Shown here: positions 23,393 through 35,850 of the stretch, piece by piece
Layout of the letters: each line of letters begins with the position of its first letter
How positions within the stretch are numbered: position 1 is the stretch's first letter
From: Delphinapterus leucas
Taxonomy: Eukaryota; Chordata; Mammalia; Artiodactyla; Monodontidae
Assembly: GCF_002288925.2 (NCBI RefSeq)
Contig: NW_022098000.1
Location: forward strand, 1,808,494 to 1,872,493
Direction of reading: 5' to 3'
DNA: 64,000 nt
Translations under genes and position numbers: made by a program
Notes under the pieces: model-generated
Told to the model about the DNA's origin: nothing
What the model saw: the letters and a program-made list of their open reading frames with translations, nothing else
The model's database searches: none

Positions 23393-24625
23393 GAAAGAAA
23401 GAAAGAAAGAGAAAGAAAGAAAGAAAGAAAGAAAAGGGAGGTAGGATGGAAGGAAGGAAGAAAATGACAGAAGTACTATAATAAGATGTGAGTAAATTCC
23501 TCTGCTACCTGGGAGAGGGGAAGAAATTCCTAACCATGAATCAATGTCCAGAAGCAATAAAATAAAAATGGATAATTTTGAAAAGTTAAAAATAAACAAT
23601 CTTCGTAAGGCAAAAATAATAATAACACTATAAGCAAAATCAAATGACGATGATAAATCATGAAAAAATGTTTGCAATTTATATCACAGCAGAGCTGATA
23701 TCCCTAATATATAGTTTCTAAGAAAAGCCAGAAGAAAAATAATGTAGTTGAAAAATAGTACACCACATACTTATTGGAATGTCCAAAATCCAAAACACTG
23801 ACAACACCAAATGCTGGTGATAATATGGAGCAAGAGGAGCTCTCATTCATTGCTGGTAAGAATGCAAAATGGTACACCCATTTTGGGGGACACTTTGGCA
23901 GTTTCTTATAAAACTAAACATAGTCTTAGCTATGACCCAGCAATCGCACTCCTTGGTATTTACCCAAATGAGCTGAAAACTTATGTCCACACAAAACCCT
24001 GCACATGGCTGTGTATAGCAGTTTTATCCATAATTGTCAAAAATTGGAAGTAACCAAGATGTCCCTCAATAGGTGAATGGATAAATAATCTGTGGTACAG
24101 CCAGACAATGGAATATTATATAGTGCTAAAAGGGAATGAGCTATCAAGCCATGAAAAGACCTGGAGGAAACTTAAGTGTATATTACTAAGTAAAAGAAGA
24201 CCATTTGAAAAGGCTACATACTGTATGATGCCAAATGTACAACATTATAGAAAAGGTAAAACTATGGATACAGTTAAAAGATCAGTGCTTGCCAGAGGTT
24301 GTGGGGAGGGATGGATACATAGACAAGCACAGAAGATTTTTAGGACCGTGAAACTATTTTGTATAATAGAATAATGTTGGATACATGTCATGTTACAGAG
24401 TGTTCATTTGTCAAAACCCATAAAATGTGCAACATCAAGAGGGAATCCTAATGTAAACAACAGACTTTAGATGAAAATGGTGTGTTAATAGCTATCCATT
24501 GAAATGAGCAACAACTCTCATTGAGATGTTGATAGTGGGGGAGGTTGTGTACATGTGGGCACAAGGGTGTATGGGTATTCTATGTACCCTCAGTTTTATG
24601 TGCATCTAAAACTACCCTGAAAAAT
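22880..24625 (+). mobile_element. Old L1, ORF2 C-terminal part and 3' UTR
   Basis: The late ORF2 pattern is visible: 'atgacccagcaatcgcactc', 'aggtgaatggataaataatc', and 'gacaatggaatattat', then a 3' UTR with 'gatcagtgcttgccagagg' and an end 'aaaataaagtctactaaaaa'. A GAAA microsatellite lies in the middle. Short plus frames at 23811-24053 and 24108-24374 are decayed ORF2. Confidence 0.75.
23278..23434 (+). repeat. (GAAA)n microsatellite
   Basis: Pure GAAA at 23299-23392 (about 23 units), with imperfect flanks extending to 23278 and 23434. The frames over it (Lys/Glu/Arg repeats on plus, Phe/Ser/Leu repeats on minus) are artefacts of the repeat. Confidence 0.98.
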
Positions 24626-24679
24626 AAAGTCTACTAAAAACTAAGTTAATAAATTAGTAAAATTAATTAGTCTAATATA

Positions 24680-25110
24680 CATGTAATTAGAGTCCCATAA
24701 AAGAGGAGAGGCAGAAAAAAATATATTTGAGGAAATAGTGGTTGAAATTTGATGAAAACTATAAAGCAGCAGATCCAAGATGCTCAACAAACTCCAAGAA
24801 GAAACATAAAAATGTACACCATAATCAAATTGCTTAAAATAAATGATAAAGAGAAAATCTTAAGGCTAGAGAGGGGGAAATTAGCACATTATTTATTTTT
24901 AGAAAAGATAATTATGACAGCTGACTTCTAGACAGAAACCCTGCTGGCCAGAAGACAATGGAATGATATCTTTAAAGTAATGAAAGAAAAACTTGTCAAC
25001 ATACAATGCTATACTCAATGAAACTAACCTCTAAAAGTGAAAGCAAATGAAGCCTTGTTCAGATCAACAAAAACTGAGAAAATCTCACCAGCACCCCTGT
25101 ACCTGAGCAC
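24680..25110 (+). mobile_element. L1 ORF1 C-terminal fragment
   Basis: 'gatgctcaacaaactccaag' followed by a 'gacagaaaccctgctggcca' block and 'gaagacaatggaatgatatc' matches the ORF1 RRM/C-terminal region of an old L1. No open frame beyond 60 codons. Confidence 0.65.
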
Positions 25111-25237
25111 CCAGGGTAATGAACTACATACCTGCAGGTAAATCTATGAAATCTTAAAACTCAATTCGTTCAGTGAATTAATTTCATGTGTCAGATACTC
25201 TGTGATATCTGATACTCTGTGTCAGATACTCTGACTT
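25111..25237. other. Unassigned, with a short local duplication
   Basis: 'gtcagatactctgtgatatc' is followed by two further 'agatactctg' copies within 60 bp (25192-25235): a small local duplication. Confidence 0.6.
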
Positions 25238-25390
25238 AGTGGCTCTCAAGCTTGACTACACAGTAGAACTATCTGAGAACATTTTTAAAATTAGAGTTAT
25301 CCATGTCTCAGCCAGAGCAATTAAGTAAGACAATGAGAGGGGCCTGGCTCTTCAGGTTATTCTAATATATAGGTAGGGCTCAAACCAGCT
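25238..25390 (+). mobile_element. MER5A-like hAT DNA transposon relic
   Basis: 'ttagtggctctcaagcttg', 'acagtagaactatctgagaa', and the end block 'caggttattctaatatatag' follow the MER5A order. Confidence 0.65.
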
Positions 25391-26537
25391 GCCTAACTTC
25401 ACCCCTTAAATCCCAGCCCATTTCCAATCTCCAACCTGCCCTGCTGAAAATAGCTGACATAAAGGTCAGGCATGTTTTCCATCAGTTAAATAAAAAGAAA
25501 TATAATGAACAGGGAAAGCCATATGAGGAATATCAAGTGAAAAATTTCACACTTCATCTGCCATCAAAATCACAGTTTAAGGTTGTTTGCTTCACCCATT
25601 GGGCTGAAGAAACTCCTTGGCCTCCCCTGAGGGCAACATTTTGGATCCTCCAGAACCCACAAGTAAGTCAGTCTTGTGTATGGTAATGTGTCTTCCAGAG
25701 AAAACAAAGGGAAGAAATGGTAGGTCTTTTCATCTCTGTGCTGCCATCTTGACTGCTTTTCCTGTGTTCAAGTTTGCTTTTCTCCTATAGGTTCTTCCTT
25801 TGCTGAGTTGACAGACTCCTAAGTCTCTGTCATCAGTCCTTCAAGAGCTTCTCTTTCCCATCCACTAGGTGACATATTCTGAGTCACTGACCTGTTAGCA
25901 GGGAAAAACAGGTCTCTTTCTTCCAACCTGGCTTAATAGGCTTAGACTTAAGCCTATTAATATAAAACCAAAGTAAATATTTCTTTTCATAGCCCATTTA
26001 TTGTTCCTAGACAAAATTCCTTTTCCAGTAATTTCCACAATAAAAGTACTTTTCTGGGGGTCAAGTCAATGTTAGGTGAATTCAATACTCTGTTATAATC
26101 TATACAAGAAGAAAGCATTTCACAAGAACAGAAATATTTTAAAGCCATTTCATTTCTAATAAAATCTCTGACAATATGAAGTTGTCTGTGTCCTACCTTA
26201 TTTATTAATAGCACCCCTGCTTACTTTCAAAACCCTCCGACATTGGATACATTATGTTTACCTTGTTTGTAGACCAAATGAAGACCAGTTTTCACCAGTG
26301 ACAAAGAGGAATTTTCCCACATAGACAGCACTCATGAACTAGCCGATTCACACAGCCTAACCATCCTCCCTGGGCATGGTACCACAACCTGTGAAAAGGC
26401 CAAACTGTTACAGCTCCAGTAATTAGAACTAAGACTAAAAGCAATTAATTCTATAAGTTTGAGCTGTTACATTTGATTCTCCTAAAATCGTGTCATATAA
26501 CTGGGGTATTATAGAGGTTTGCTGACAAAATGAAAAT
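25391..26537. other. Unassigned sequence
   Basis: No repeat or gene recognised except a perfect short palindrome at 25933-25960. A 75-codon minus frame at 25987-26214 has no known domain. Confidence 0.45.
25933..25960. repeat. Perfect 12-bp inverted repeat
   Basis: Arms ttaataggctta and taagcctattaa are exact reverse complements separated by gact. It could extrude or form an RNA hairpin. No terminator or transposon context is evident. Confidence 0.85.
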
Positions 26538-26552
26538 AAGAATAAGTGTTAA
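26538..26552 (+). repeat. Target-site duplication of L1 copy B (left)
   Basis: aagaataagtgttaa here and aagagtaagtgttaa at 31705-31719 differ at one position. Confidence 0.88.
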
Positions 26553-26589
26553 GATAAGCAAAATGAGAAGACAGAAAAACACACAGCAG

Positions 26590-27455
26590 ATGAAGGAGCA
26601 AGATAAAAACCCACCAGACCTAACAAATGAAGAGGAAATAGGCAGTCTACCTGAAAAGAATTCAGAATAATGATAGTAAACATGATCCAAAATCTTGGAA
26701 ATAGAATAGACAAAATGCAAGACACATTTAACAAGGACCTAGAAGAACTAAAGATGAAACAAAGGATGATGACCAACACAATAAATGAAATGAAAACTAC
26801 TCTAGATGGGTTCAATAGTAGAATAACTGAGACAGAAGAACGGATAAGTGACCTGGAAGATAAAATAGTGGAAATAACTACTGCAGAACAGAATAAAGAA
26901 AAAAGAATGAAAAGAACTGAGGACAGTCTCAGAGACGTCTGGGACAACATTAAATGCACCAACATTCGAAATATAGGGGTTCCAGAAGAAGAACAGAAAA
27001 AGAAAGGGACTGAGAAAATATTTGAAGGGATTATAGTTGAAAACTTCCCTAATATGGGAAAGGAAATAGTAAATCAAGTCCAGGAAGCACAGAGAGTCCC
27101 ATACAGGATAAATCCAAGGAGAAATATGCCAAGACACATATTAATCAACCTGTCAAAAATTAAATACAAAGAAAATATATTAAAAGCAACAAGGGAAAAA
27201 CAACAAATAACACACAAGGGAATCCCCATAAGGTTAACAGCTGAACTTTCAGCAGAAACTCTGCAAGCCAGAAGGAACTGGCGGGACATATTTAAAGTGA
27301 TGAAGGAGAAAAACCTGCAACCAAGATTACTCTACCCAGCAAGGATCACATTCAGATTTGATGGAGAAATTAAAACCTTCACAGACAAGCAAAAGTTGAG
27401 AGAGTTCAGCACCACCAAACCAGCTTTACAACAAATGCTAGAGGAACTTCTCTAG
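26590..27455 (+). pseudogene. L1 copy B ORF1, one frameshift from open
   Basis: An ATG at 26590 opens a frame that is lost near 26655 because one A is missing from an A-run present in copy A. The remaining frame runs open from the ATG at 26670 to the stop at 27455 (261 codons). In that product residues 1 to about 83 are coiled coil with Leu/Ile/Met heptads. About 84-180 is the RRM region, with WDNIKCTNIRNIGVPE-like and PRHILINLSK segments. About 185-250 is the C-terminal domain with LSAETLQARR and LLYPARITF. ORF1p is an RNA-binding chaperone that assembles L1 particles. Confidence 0.92.
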
Positions 27456-27513
27456 GCAAGCAACACAAGAGAAGGAAAATACCTATAATAATGAACCCAA
27501 AACAACTTAGAAA

Positions 27514-30500
27514 ATGGGAATAGGAACATACATATTGATAATTACCTTAAATGTAAATGGACTAAATGCTCCCACCAAAAGACACAGATTGGCTGAATGG
27601 ATACAAAAACAAGACCCATATATATGCTGTCTACAAGAGACCCACTTCAGACCTAGAGACACATACAGACTGAAAGTAAGGGGATGGAAAAAGATATTCC
27701 ATGCAAATGGAAAACAAAAGAAAGCTGGAGTAGCAATTCTCATATCAGACAAAATAGAATTTAAAATAAAGACTATTAGAAGAGACAAAGAAGGACACTA
27801 CATAATGATCAAAGGATCGATCCAAGAAGAAGATATAGCAATTGTAAATATTCATGCACCCAACATAGGAGCACCTCAATACATAAAGCGAATACTAACA
27901 ACCATAAAAGGGGAAATCAACAGTAACACATTCATAGTAGGGGACTTTAACACCCCACTTTCACCCATGGACAGATCATCCAAAATGAAAATCAACAAGG
28001 AAACACAAGCTTTAAATGATACATTAAACAAGATGGACTTAATTGATATTTATAGGACATTCCATCCAAAAACAACAGAATACACATTTTTCTCAAGTGC
28101 TCATGGAACATTCTCCAGGATAGATCGTATCTTGGGTCACTAATCAAGTCTTGGTAAATTTAAGAAAATTGAAATTGTATCAAGTAGCTTTTCCAACAAC
28201 AACACTATGAGACTAGATATCAGTTACAGGAAAAGATCTGTAAAAAATACAAACACATGGAGGCTAAAGAATACACTACTTAATAACGAAGTGATCACTG
28301 AAGAAATCAAACTGGAAATCAAAAAATACCAAGAAACAAATGACAATGGAGACAGGACGACAGAAAACCTATGGGATGCAGCAAAAGCAGTTCTAAGAGG
28401 GAAGTTTATAGCAATACAAGCCCACCTTAAGAAACAGGAAACATCTCGAGTAAACAACCTAACCTTGCACCTAAAGCAATTACAGAAAGAATAACAAAAA
28501 AACCCACAAAGTTAGCAGAAGGAAAGAAGTCATAAAAATCAGATCAGAAATAAATGAAAAAGAAATGGAGGAAATGATGGTAAAGATCAATAAAACTAAA
28601 AGCTGGTTCTTTGAGAAGATAAACAAAAGAGATAAACCATTAACCAGACTCATCAAAAAAAAAAAGGGAGAAGACTCAAATCAATAGAATTAGAAATGAA
28701 AAAGGAGAAGAAACAACTGACACTGCAGAAATAAAAAAAATCATGAGAGATTACTACAAGTCTCTCTGTGCCAATAAAATGGACAACCTGGAAGAAACGG
28801 ACAAATTCTTAGAAAGGCACAACCTGCCAAGACTGAATCAGGAAGAAATAGAAAATATGAACAGACCAATCACAAGCACTGAAATTGAAACTGTGATTAA
28901 AATTCTTCCAACAAACAAAAGCCCAGGACCAGATGGCTTCACAGGCGAATTCTATCAAACATTTAGAGAAGAGCTAACACCTATCTTTCTCAAACTCTTC
29001 CAAAATATAGCAGAGGGAGGAACACTCCCAAATTCCTTCTACGAGGCCACCCTCACCTTGATACCAAAACCAGACAAGGATGTCACAAAGAAAGAAAACT
29101 AGAGGCCAGTATCCTGATGAACATAGATGCAAAAATCCTCAACAAAATACTAGCAAACAGAATCCAGCAGCACATTAAAAGGATCATACATCATGATCAA
29201 GTGGGGTTTATTCCAGGAATGCAAGAATTCTTCAATATACACAAATCAACCAACGTGATAAACCATATTAACAAACTGAAGGAGAAAAACCATATGATCA
29301 TCTCAATAGATGCAGAGAAAGCTTTCGACAAAATTCAACACCCATTTATGATAAAAACCCTGCAGAAAGTAGGCATAGAGCGAAGTTTCCTCAACATAAT
29401 AAAGGCCATATATGACAAACCAACAGCCAACATCATCCTCAATGGTGAAAAACTGAAAGCATTTCCACTAAGATCAGGAACAAGACAAGGTTGCCCACTC
29501 TCACCACTCTTATTCAACATAGTTTTGGAAGTTTTAGCCACAGTAATCAGAGAAGAAAAGGAAATAAAAGGAATCCAAGTCGGAAAAGAAGAAGTGAAGC
29601 TGTCACTGTTTGCAGATGACATGATACTATACATAGAGAATCCTAAAGATGCTACCAGAAAACTACTAGAGCTAATCAATGAATTTGGTAAAGTTGCAGG
29701 ATACAAAATTAATGCACAGAAGTCTCTGACATTCCTAAACACTAATGATGAAAAACCTGAAAGTGAAATCAATAAAACACCCCCATTTACCACTGCCACA
29801 AAAAGAATAAAATATCTAGGAATAAACCTACCTAAGGAGACAAATGATCTGTATGCAGAAAATTATAAGACACTGATGAAAGAAATTAAAGATGATACAA
29901 ATAGATGGAGAGATATACCATGTTCTTGGATTGGAAGAATCAACATTGTGAAAATGACTCTACTCACCAAAGCAATCTACAGATTCAATGCAATCCCTAT
30001 CAAACTACCACTGGCATTTTTCACAGAACTAGAACAAAAAATTTCACAATTTGTGTGGAAACACAAAAGACCCCGAATAGCCAAAGCAATCTTGAGAACG
30101 AAAAACAGAGCTGGAGGGATCAGCCTCCTGACTTCAGACTATACTACAAAGCTACAGTAATCAAGACAGTATGGTACTGGCACAAAAACAGAAATATAGA
30201 TCAATGGAACAGGATAGGAAGCCCAGAGATAAACCCACGCACATATGGTCGCCTTATCTTTGATAAAGGAGGCATGAATGTACAGTGGAGAAGGGACAGC
30301 CTCTTCAATAAGTGGTGCTGGGAAAACTGGACAGGTACATGTAAAAGTATGAGATTAGACCACTCCCTAACACCATACACAAAAATAAGCTCAAAATGGA
30401 TTAAAGACCTAAATGTAAGGCCAGAAACTATCAAACTCTTAGAGGAAAACATAGGCAGAACACTCTATGACATAAATCGCAGCAAGATCCTTTCTGACCC

Positions 30501-31332
30501 ACCTCCTAGAGAAATGGAAATAGAAACAAAAGTAAACAAATGGGACCTCATGAAACTTCAAAGCTTTTGCACAACAAAGGAAACCATAAACAAGACCAAA
30601 AGACAACCCTCAGAATGGGAGAAAATATTTGCAAATGAAGCAACTGAGAAAGGATTAATTTCCAAAATTTACAAGCAGCTCATGCAGCTCAATAACAGAA
30701 AAACAAACAGCCCAATCCAAAAATGGGCAGAAGACCTAAATAGACATTTTTCCGAAGAAGATATACAGACTGCCAACAAACACATGAAAGAATGCTCAAC
30801 ATCATTAATCATTAGAGAAATGCAAATCAAAACTACAATGAGATATCATCTCACAACAGTCAGAATGGCCATCATTAAAATATCTAGGAACAATAAATAC
30901 TGGGAAGGGTGTGGAGAAAAGGGAACACTCTTGCACTGCTGGTGGGAATGTGAATTGGTTCAGCCACTATGGAGAACAGTATGGAGCTTCCTTAAAAATC
31001 TACAAATAGAACTACCATATGACCCAGCAATCCCACTACTGGGCATATACCCTGAGAAAACCATAATTCAAAAAGAGTCATGTACCAAAATGTTCATTGC
31101 AGCTCTATTTACAATAGCCCGGAGATGGAAACAACCTAAGTGCCCATCTACAGATGAATGGATAAAGAAGATGTGGCACATATATACAATGGAATATTAC
31201 TCAGCCATAAAAAGAAACGAAATTGAGCTATTTGTAATGAGGTGGATAGACCTAGAGTCTGTCATACAGAGTGAAGTAAGTCAGAAAGAGAAAGACAAAT
31301 ACCATATGCTAACACATATATATGGAATTTAA
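27514..31332 (+). pseudogene. L1 copy B ORF2, frame of about 1,273 codons with few lesions
   Basis: Endonuclease: open from ATG 27514 to a stop at 28141-28143 (209 codons). It keeps LNVNGLNAP, CLQETHF (catalytic Glu), GDFNTPLSP (Asp/Asn) and the Asp of SRIDR. The AAA-to-TAA change at 28141 ends it. RT: frames at 28743-29102 (ends at TAG where copies A and C have a Tyr codon) and 29117-30160. Motifs [21 protein letters not shown] and FADD (29609-29620) are intact. A 1-nt loss near 30125 shifts the frame. The C-terminal segment is then open to 31332 inside the frame 29905-31332. The knuckle has lost its first Cys (Tyr in KYWEGC). Confidence 0.92.
29609..29620 (+). other. Reverse transcriptase FADD active site of copy B
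   Basis: ttt gca gat gac in frame with the 29117-30160 reading frame encodes Phe-Ala-Asp-Asp, the catalytic aspartate pair of L1 RT. Confidence 0.95.
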
Positions 31333-31704
31333 GGAAAAAAATGTCATGAAGAACCTAGGGGTAAGACAGGAATAAAGACACAGACCTACTAGAGAACGGA
31401 CTTGAGGATATGGGTAGGGGGAAGGCTGAGCTGTGACAAAGTGTGGGAGAGTCATGGACATATATACACTACCAAACGTAAGGTAGATAGCTAGTGGGAA
31501 ACAGCCACATAGCACAGGGAAATCAGCTCGGTGCTTTGTGACCGCCTGGAGGGGTGGGATAGGGAGGGTGGGAGGGAGGGAGACGCAAGAGGGAAGAGAT
31601 ATGGGAACATATGTATATGTATAACTGATTCACTTTGTTATAAAGCAGAAACTAACACACAATTGTAAAGCAATTATACCCCAATAAAGATGTTTAAGAA
31701 AAAA
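31333..31704 (+). other. L1 copy B 3' UTR
   Basis: G-rich block at 31400-31590, then caattgtaaagcaattatac and AATAAA near 31683. The tail is A-rich but short. Confidence 0.85.
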
Positions 31705-31719
31705 AAGAGTAAGTGTTAA
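31705..31719 (+). repeat. Target-site duplication of L1 copy B (right)
   Basis: Matches 26538-26552 with one A/G difference. Confidence 0.88.
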
Positions 31720-33484
31720 TAATGCCTATACATTTGATTTCTATCTGTCATTCATATGACAAGCCTGGACCCTCTTGACCCACCACTGCTCTCAGTAAAG
31801 CATGCATGTACCCTTTACACCTATCTACCTCTACAGCGTTTACCCTCAGGAGTTACTGACATATGTTTTTCACTTTTCCTGGCTTAAAATTCCATCCTTT
31901 ACAATTTGTATTCTGTCTTAAACATTGGTAGAATCAACAGCATAAGACAATATCCACTATTACAAAAAGTAAGAGGAAATAGAGTGGATTTCACCACGGT
32001 TTAACCCAAGTCTTCGTGAGGGTAGCTGGATGAAAATAGGCATACCTTCCACAGTCCCCATAGTGCCAGCTCTGTATCTCTTTCTTCTAATAGAGCCACT
32101 CATAAAATCTTCTAAATGGAATTAGTTTCTTTCAAATAACAAATGAATATACAATGATTGTTTCTACATAGCTATTCACCATTAATAAGCTGGACCTTTA
32201 ACCCAGGCCATCACTGAAATATAGCAGGCATGTCTCTCTAGAAATATACCAGAGTGATGTGCTATATCTATTGACCTTTGCAAATAATCTTGCTTTGTGA
32301 ATAAAAGGGAATGTTAATTTCCTCAAGAGTAGGAGCTGAGGCAGTTGTCAAAGATAAAAGAGAAAAGGACACAATAGGAACAAATTTTAAAGGTGCTTTG
32401 GGTACTGAAATAAGGATAGCAAAGGAGATGGGTGACCTTGAGAATGACAGCAAACTAAAATGGGACTTAGAGGTCCCCAAGTATAATGTATTCAATGACA
32501 CTTTTTATTTCAAATGGACAAGCAACAGAGCAGAATTAATGCCATGTGGAACTCATGGCTGTGCATTGAAATACACCAAGTTACCAAGACTTATGGAAGT
32601 TCTGAACAACCCAGGTGAATGTGGCACCCTTTATGGTGTGTCTGACCAGCAGAATATAGATTTGATTTTCTGATCCTTGAGAAAAATACAAAGCAGTCAC
32701 TTTGAGCTAAGGCTCCAAATTACAGCTGTGGTTCAGCTTGGATTCGTTTTGTAGAATAAAGCTTGCTGACTAAGGCAATAAGATTTGATTTATCTTTTCC
32801 ATTTAATGGTGTTTATCAGACTAGAATTTGTCTCTTGTTACCACTCTGAATACATTGGGCTTTGCTGGATACCTAACTCGATACATTTATTTTAACCTCA
32901 TTGTGGCTATCCGGAAATGAATGTGCTAATTAATAGTAGAAACCAAAGAATAAACATAGAGAGTAAATGCAAAAGGAGAATATTCTTTAGGAGTGGTGTC
33001 CAGCTATATTTTAGACAACTCTCAGTTGGCCGAAAAGCACACAAAATGAAGTACCCAGGGGCTTTCAGCCATGAAGAATCAGACAAAAGAAAAAAAAAGG
33101 AGATTGAATGTAGAAATAATTTGTCATTTCAAAAACCTTCCAAAGTGCAATAAAAGACTACTTGGAATCTAATTGAAATGGTTCTGGGAATGAAATTACA
33201 TCAGTGCTTGGTGAAGGCACATTAGGATAATACAGTTGCTTGAGTGAAAAGCTAACGGAGTGCTCAGTTTGGCCTAATGGTGCATGAGGAAGGCACCTTC
33301 CAGGGTCACCCACTCCAGCACCACCACAAATCACCATGATGGAGTACACGGAAGACACTAGACTAGGCAGGCCCCTTGCGGTGCACATCAGCAAGGCCCC
33401 CTTTGACTTCAGCTGGAATTACTTGGGATAAGAACAAAAAATGGTAGTGTGTATATGTTATTCCCAACCTCCTAATTTATCCCT
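31720..33484. other. Unassigned sequence with one orphan frame
   Basis: No repeat recognised. A plus-strand frame at 32311-32673 (120 codons) is among the longest outside recognised LINE remnants. It has no signal peptide, no membrane segment and no domain I know, and probably arises by chance. The other frames (32917-33153, 33158-33394 minus) are shorter and equally anonymous. Confidence 0.4.
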
Positions 33485-33640
33485 CTGTAATAACCTATAT
33501 GGGAAAAGAATCTGAAAAAGGATAGATAAATGAACACGTATAACTAAATCACTTTGCTGTACACATGAAACTAACACATTTTAAATCACCTATACTCCAA
33601 TATAAAATTTAAAATTTTTTTAAATAAATAACAGGGCTTT
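33485..33640 (+). mobile_element. L1 3'-end fragment
   Basis: 'tataactaaatcactttgct' followed by 'gtacacatgaaactaacaca' and 'cctatactccaat' is the terminal part of an artiodactyl/cetacean-type L1 3' UTR, ending in an A/T-rich tail. Confidence 0.7.
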
Positions 33641-34224
33641 GCCAAACTCTCCACAAGCATCCTGTTTCAGGCTACTCTGAGGATGAAGGGTGTTTCTCTC
33701 TCCCATACAGAAATAAAAGGGCACTCGGCTATCCCCTTGTAAATGGAATGGAAGGTCTGAACCCTACATTTCTTTAAAATCATTCTGTTTAGTTCACCCA
33801 ATATTACCTGAACATACCTAAGTACTAGGCACACTCTGTACTTAACATTGGGGATCCTGCAAGTCACAACACTTATTTTCATAAAGTCACTGTATAGTGG
33901 GGGATAAATTATAGTAACGCAATGTGATTATACTAAAAACATGCATGAAGTCCAGAATGATTTGTTCCATCTGAAGAATTCACACACATGGAGATGCCTA
34001 AGGTTCACCCTGCAGATAAGGTGGAGAAGGGTACACCCACCCAACACGGAGAAGGAAGTAACTGGAGTGAATATCCAGACTGCTATTGCCAAGGTCACTG
34101 AGGGGGTTATACAGCAAGGGTCAGGCTACCATCCAGCTGTGGGGGCCTTTTAAGTTTAGACCTAAGCATTAACAGAGACTTCACAATAAAATCTTTGCTT
34201 GAAAGAGTTGTCTATTTTCTTTTT
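33641..34224. other. Unassigned, possible small L2 piece
   Basis: 33825-33865 ('aagtactaggcacactctg', 'ttggggatcctgcaagtc') loosely resembles an antisense L2 segment. Otherwise nothing recognised. Frames 33667-33882 (minus) and 33941-34153 (plus) are not similar to anything I know. Confidence 0.4.
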
Positions 34225-35690
34225 CTCTAATTCTTTTCTTCACATTTTCCCTTGAACCTGCTCCAAACAGGCATTTAACTTCACCACTCCACTAAAATAG
34301 CTTTTGCCAAGATCACCAGTATCTTTATGTTGTAAAATCCATAGTGAATTTTCAATCCTTAAAAATGTGATCATCCAGCAACATTTAATAGAATTGCCAC
34401 ATCCTTTTTCTTGAAACCCTTTCTTCCTGTGGCGTCTGGGACATCAGTCTCACCTCCCACCTCAAAGACCTGCCTTCCATCTCCTGTGTGGTTCCTCCTC
34501 ATTCCCTGTCACTCTGTGTTGGAGAGCCCCGGACCTCAGACCTCTGCGCTCCATTCAAACTAAATTCCTAGCATAGCTCACACTTACAAAAAGTAATTTT
34601 AAAAAAAATAAAAGCTCCTTTTGAGGATGTAAACATATAAAAAAAAAGCATCTAAATGCTGATGACTCCCACGTTTATGCCTCTAGCTTAGACCTCAACA
34701 GTGAACTCCAAGTTCGTATATCTCACTGCCTACTAAGCATTTGTACTTGAAGTCTCATAGGAGTCTCAGCCTTACCACAACCCGGAAGAAACTTCTTACT
34801 CCTCCCCAACCTGTTACTGCTCTGATCTTACCCACTTCAGTTACTAGTTTCTCCATTTTTCCTTCGTTCATGGCGGAAACCTTGTTATCACCCATGACTC
34901 TTTTCTTTCTCTTACATCCCACTTCGAACCCAACACAAAATCTCTTTCAAAATACACCCAGACTCTGACCTCCTCTTAGCACCTCCACTGCCCAAATACT
35001 GGTCCAAGCCACAATCATCCCTCACTGAGAATATCGTAACAGTCTCCACAAAGGGTCTCCCTGCTTCTGTTCTTGTGATCAGAGTGATTGTTCAAAAACT
35101 CAGATAAGATCATGGTGTTCCTCTGCTCCAATCCCTCCAATATCTTCTCACCCAAGTCAGAGTAAAATCAACAGTTTCCTCCCAGCTCTGCTACCCTAAC
35201 CTCACCCCCATTACTTCCACTCACTCTCTGCTCACTCAGTCTTGGCCACTTGAGCCTCCTTGCTGGTCCTAGAACATGCAGAGCATCCTCCCACTTCAGA
35301 ATTTTACACGTGCTCTCCCCTCTGCTTCCAAAGCTCTTCTCTCCCAGAATCACATGGTTCACTTTCTCACTTTCTTCAGGACCTATTTCAATATCACCTT
35401 TGCCACAAGGTCTTCCATGACCATTTTTTATGAAAGAGCAACTCCACCCCTTTACTCCAGCATTCCTTCTTCCCCTCTCCCTGCTTTTTCTAAATTGCAC
35501 ATATTACCAGCTGACATATTATGTGTTTTTGTGTGTATTTATTTGTCTGCCCACCTCCACCAGAATGTAAGTACTGTGAGGATGAAGACTTTGCCTCTTG
35601 TGTTCACTGGTGTAACCCCCAGCTCTCAGATTGGTGCCAGCTGCATAGTGGGTACCTAATAAAAATTTATTGACTGACTGCATGAACAAA
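34225..35690 (+). mobile_element. L2 LINE relic, long 3' half
   Basis: Blocks in L2 order: 'aacctgctccaaacaggc', 'caccactccactaaaatagc', 'gccaagatcaccagtatctt', 'gatgactcccacgtttatgc', 'ggtctccctgcttctgttct', 'cttcaggacctatttcaata', and the terminal 'ccagaatgtaagtactgtga' followed by 'aataaaaatttattgactga'. The early part corresponds to the L2 reverse-transcriptase region but holds no intact motif. Frames 34741-34968, 35276-35659 and the minus frame 35168-35500 are remnants or shadows. Confidence 0.75.
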
Positions 35691-35816
35691 CAGAAACAGT
35701 TCCTAGCAACTGAGTACTAAGAAGAAAGCCAGTTCTTTAGAATGCCATCAATTACAGTTCCTCCAAAGAAGCTAGAGACGTACCAGAACCACAGAATTCC
35801 AAACAAAACACACACA

Positions 35817-35850
<34 letters not shown>

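Larger units (their letters stand above)
26553..31704 (+). mobile_element. L1 copy B, 5'-truncated, best preserved
   Basis: A 5.15 kb element that starts just upstream of ORF1, so the 5' UTR and promoter are missing. It keeps nearly all of ORF1, ORF2 and the 3' UTR with AATAAA at 31683-31688 and a short A-rich tail. It has a 15 bp duplication with one mismatch. ORF disruptions are few compared with copies A and C, suggesting a later insertion or a better source copy. Confidence 0.93.

Noticed and set aside
23210..23677. 155-codon minus frame rich in Phe/Ser/Leu, and Lys/Glu/Arg frames on plus
   Set aside because: They are translations of the GAAA microsatellite.
29335..29799. 154-codon minus frame across L1 copy B
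   Set aside because: It is the shadow of the RT reading frame on the opposite strand.
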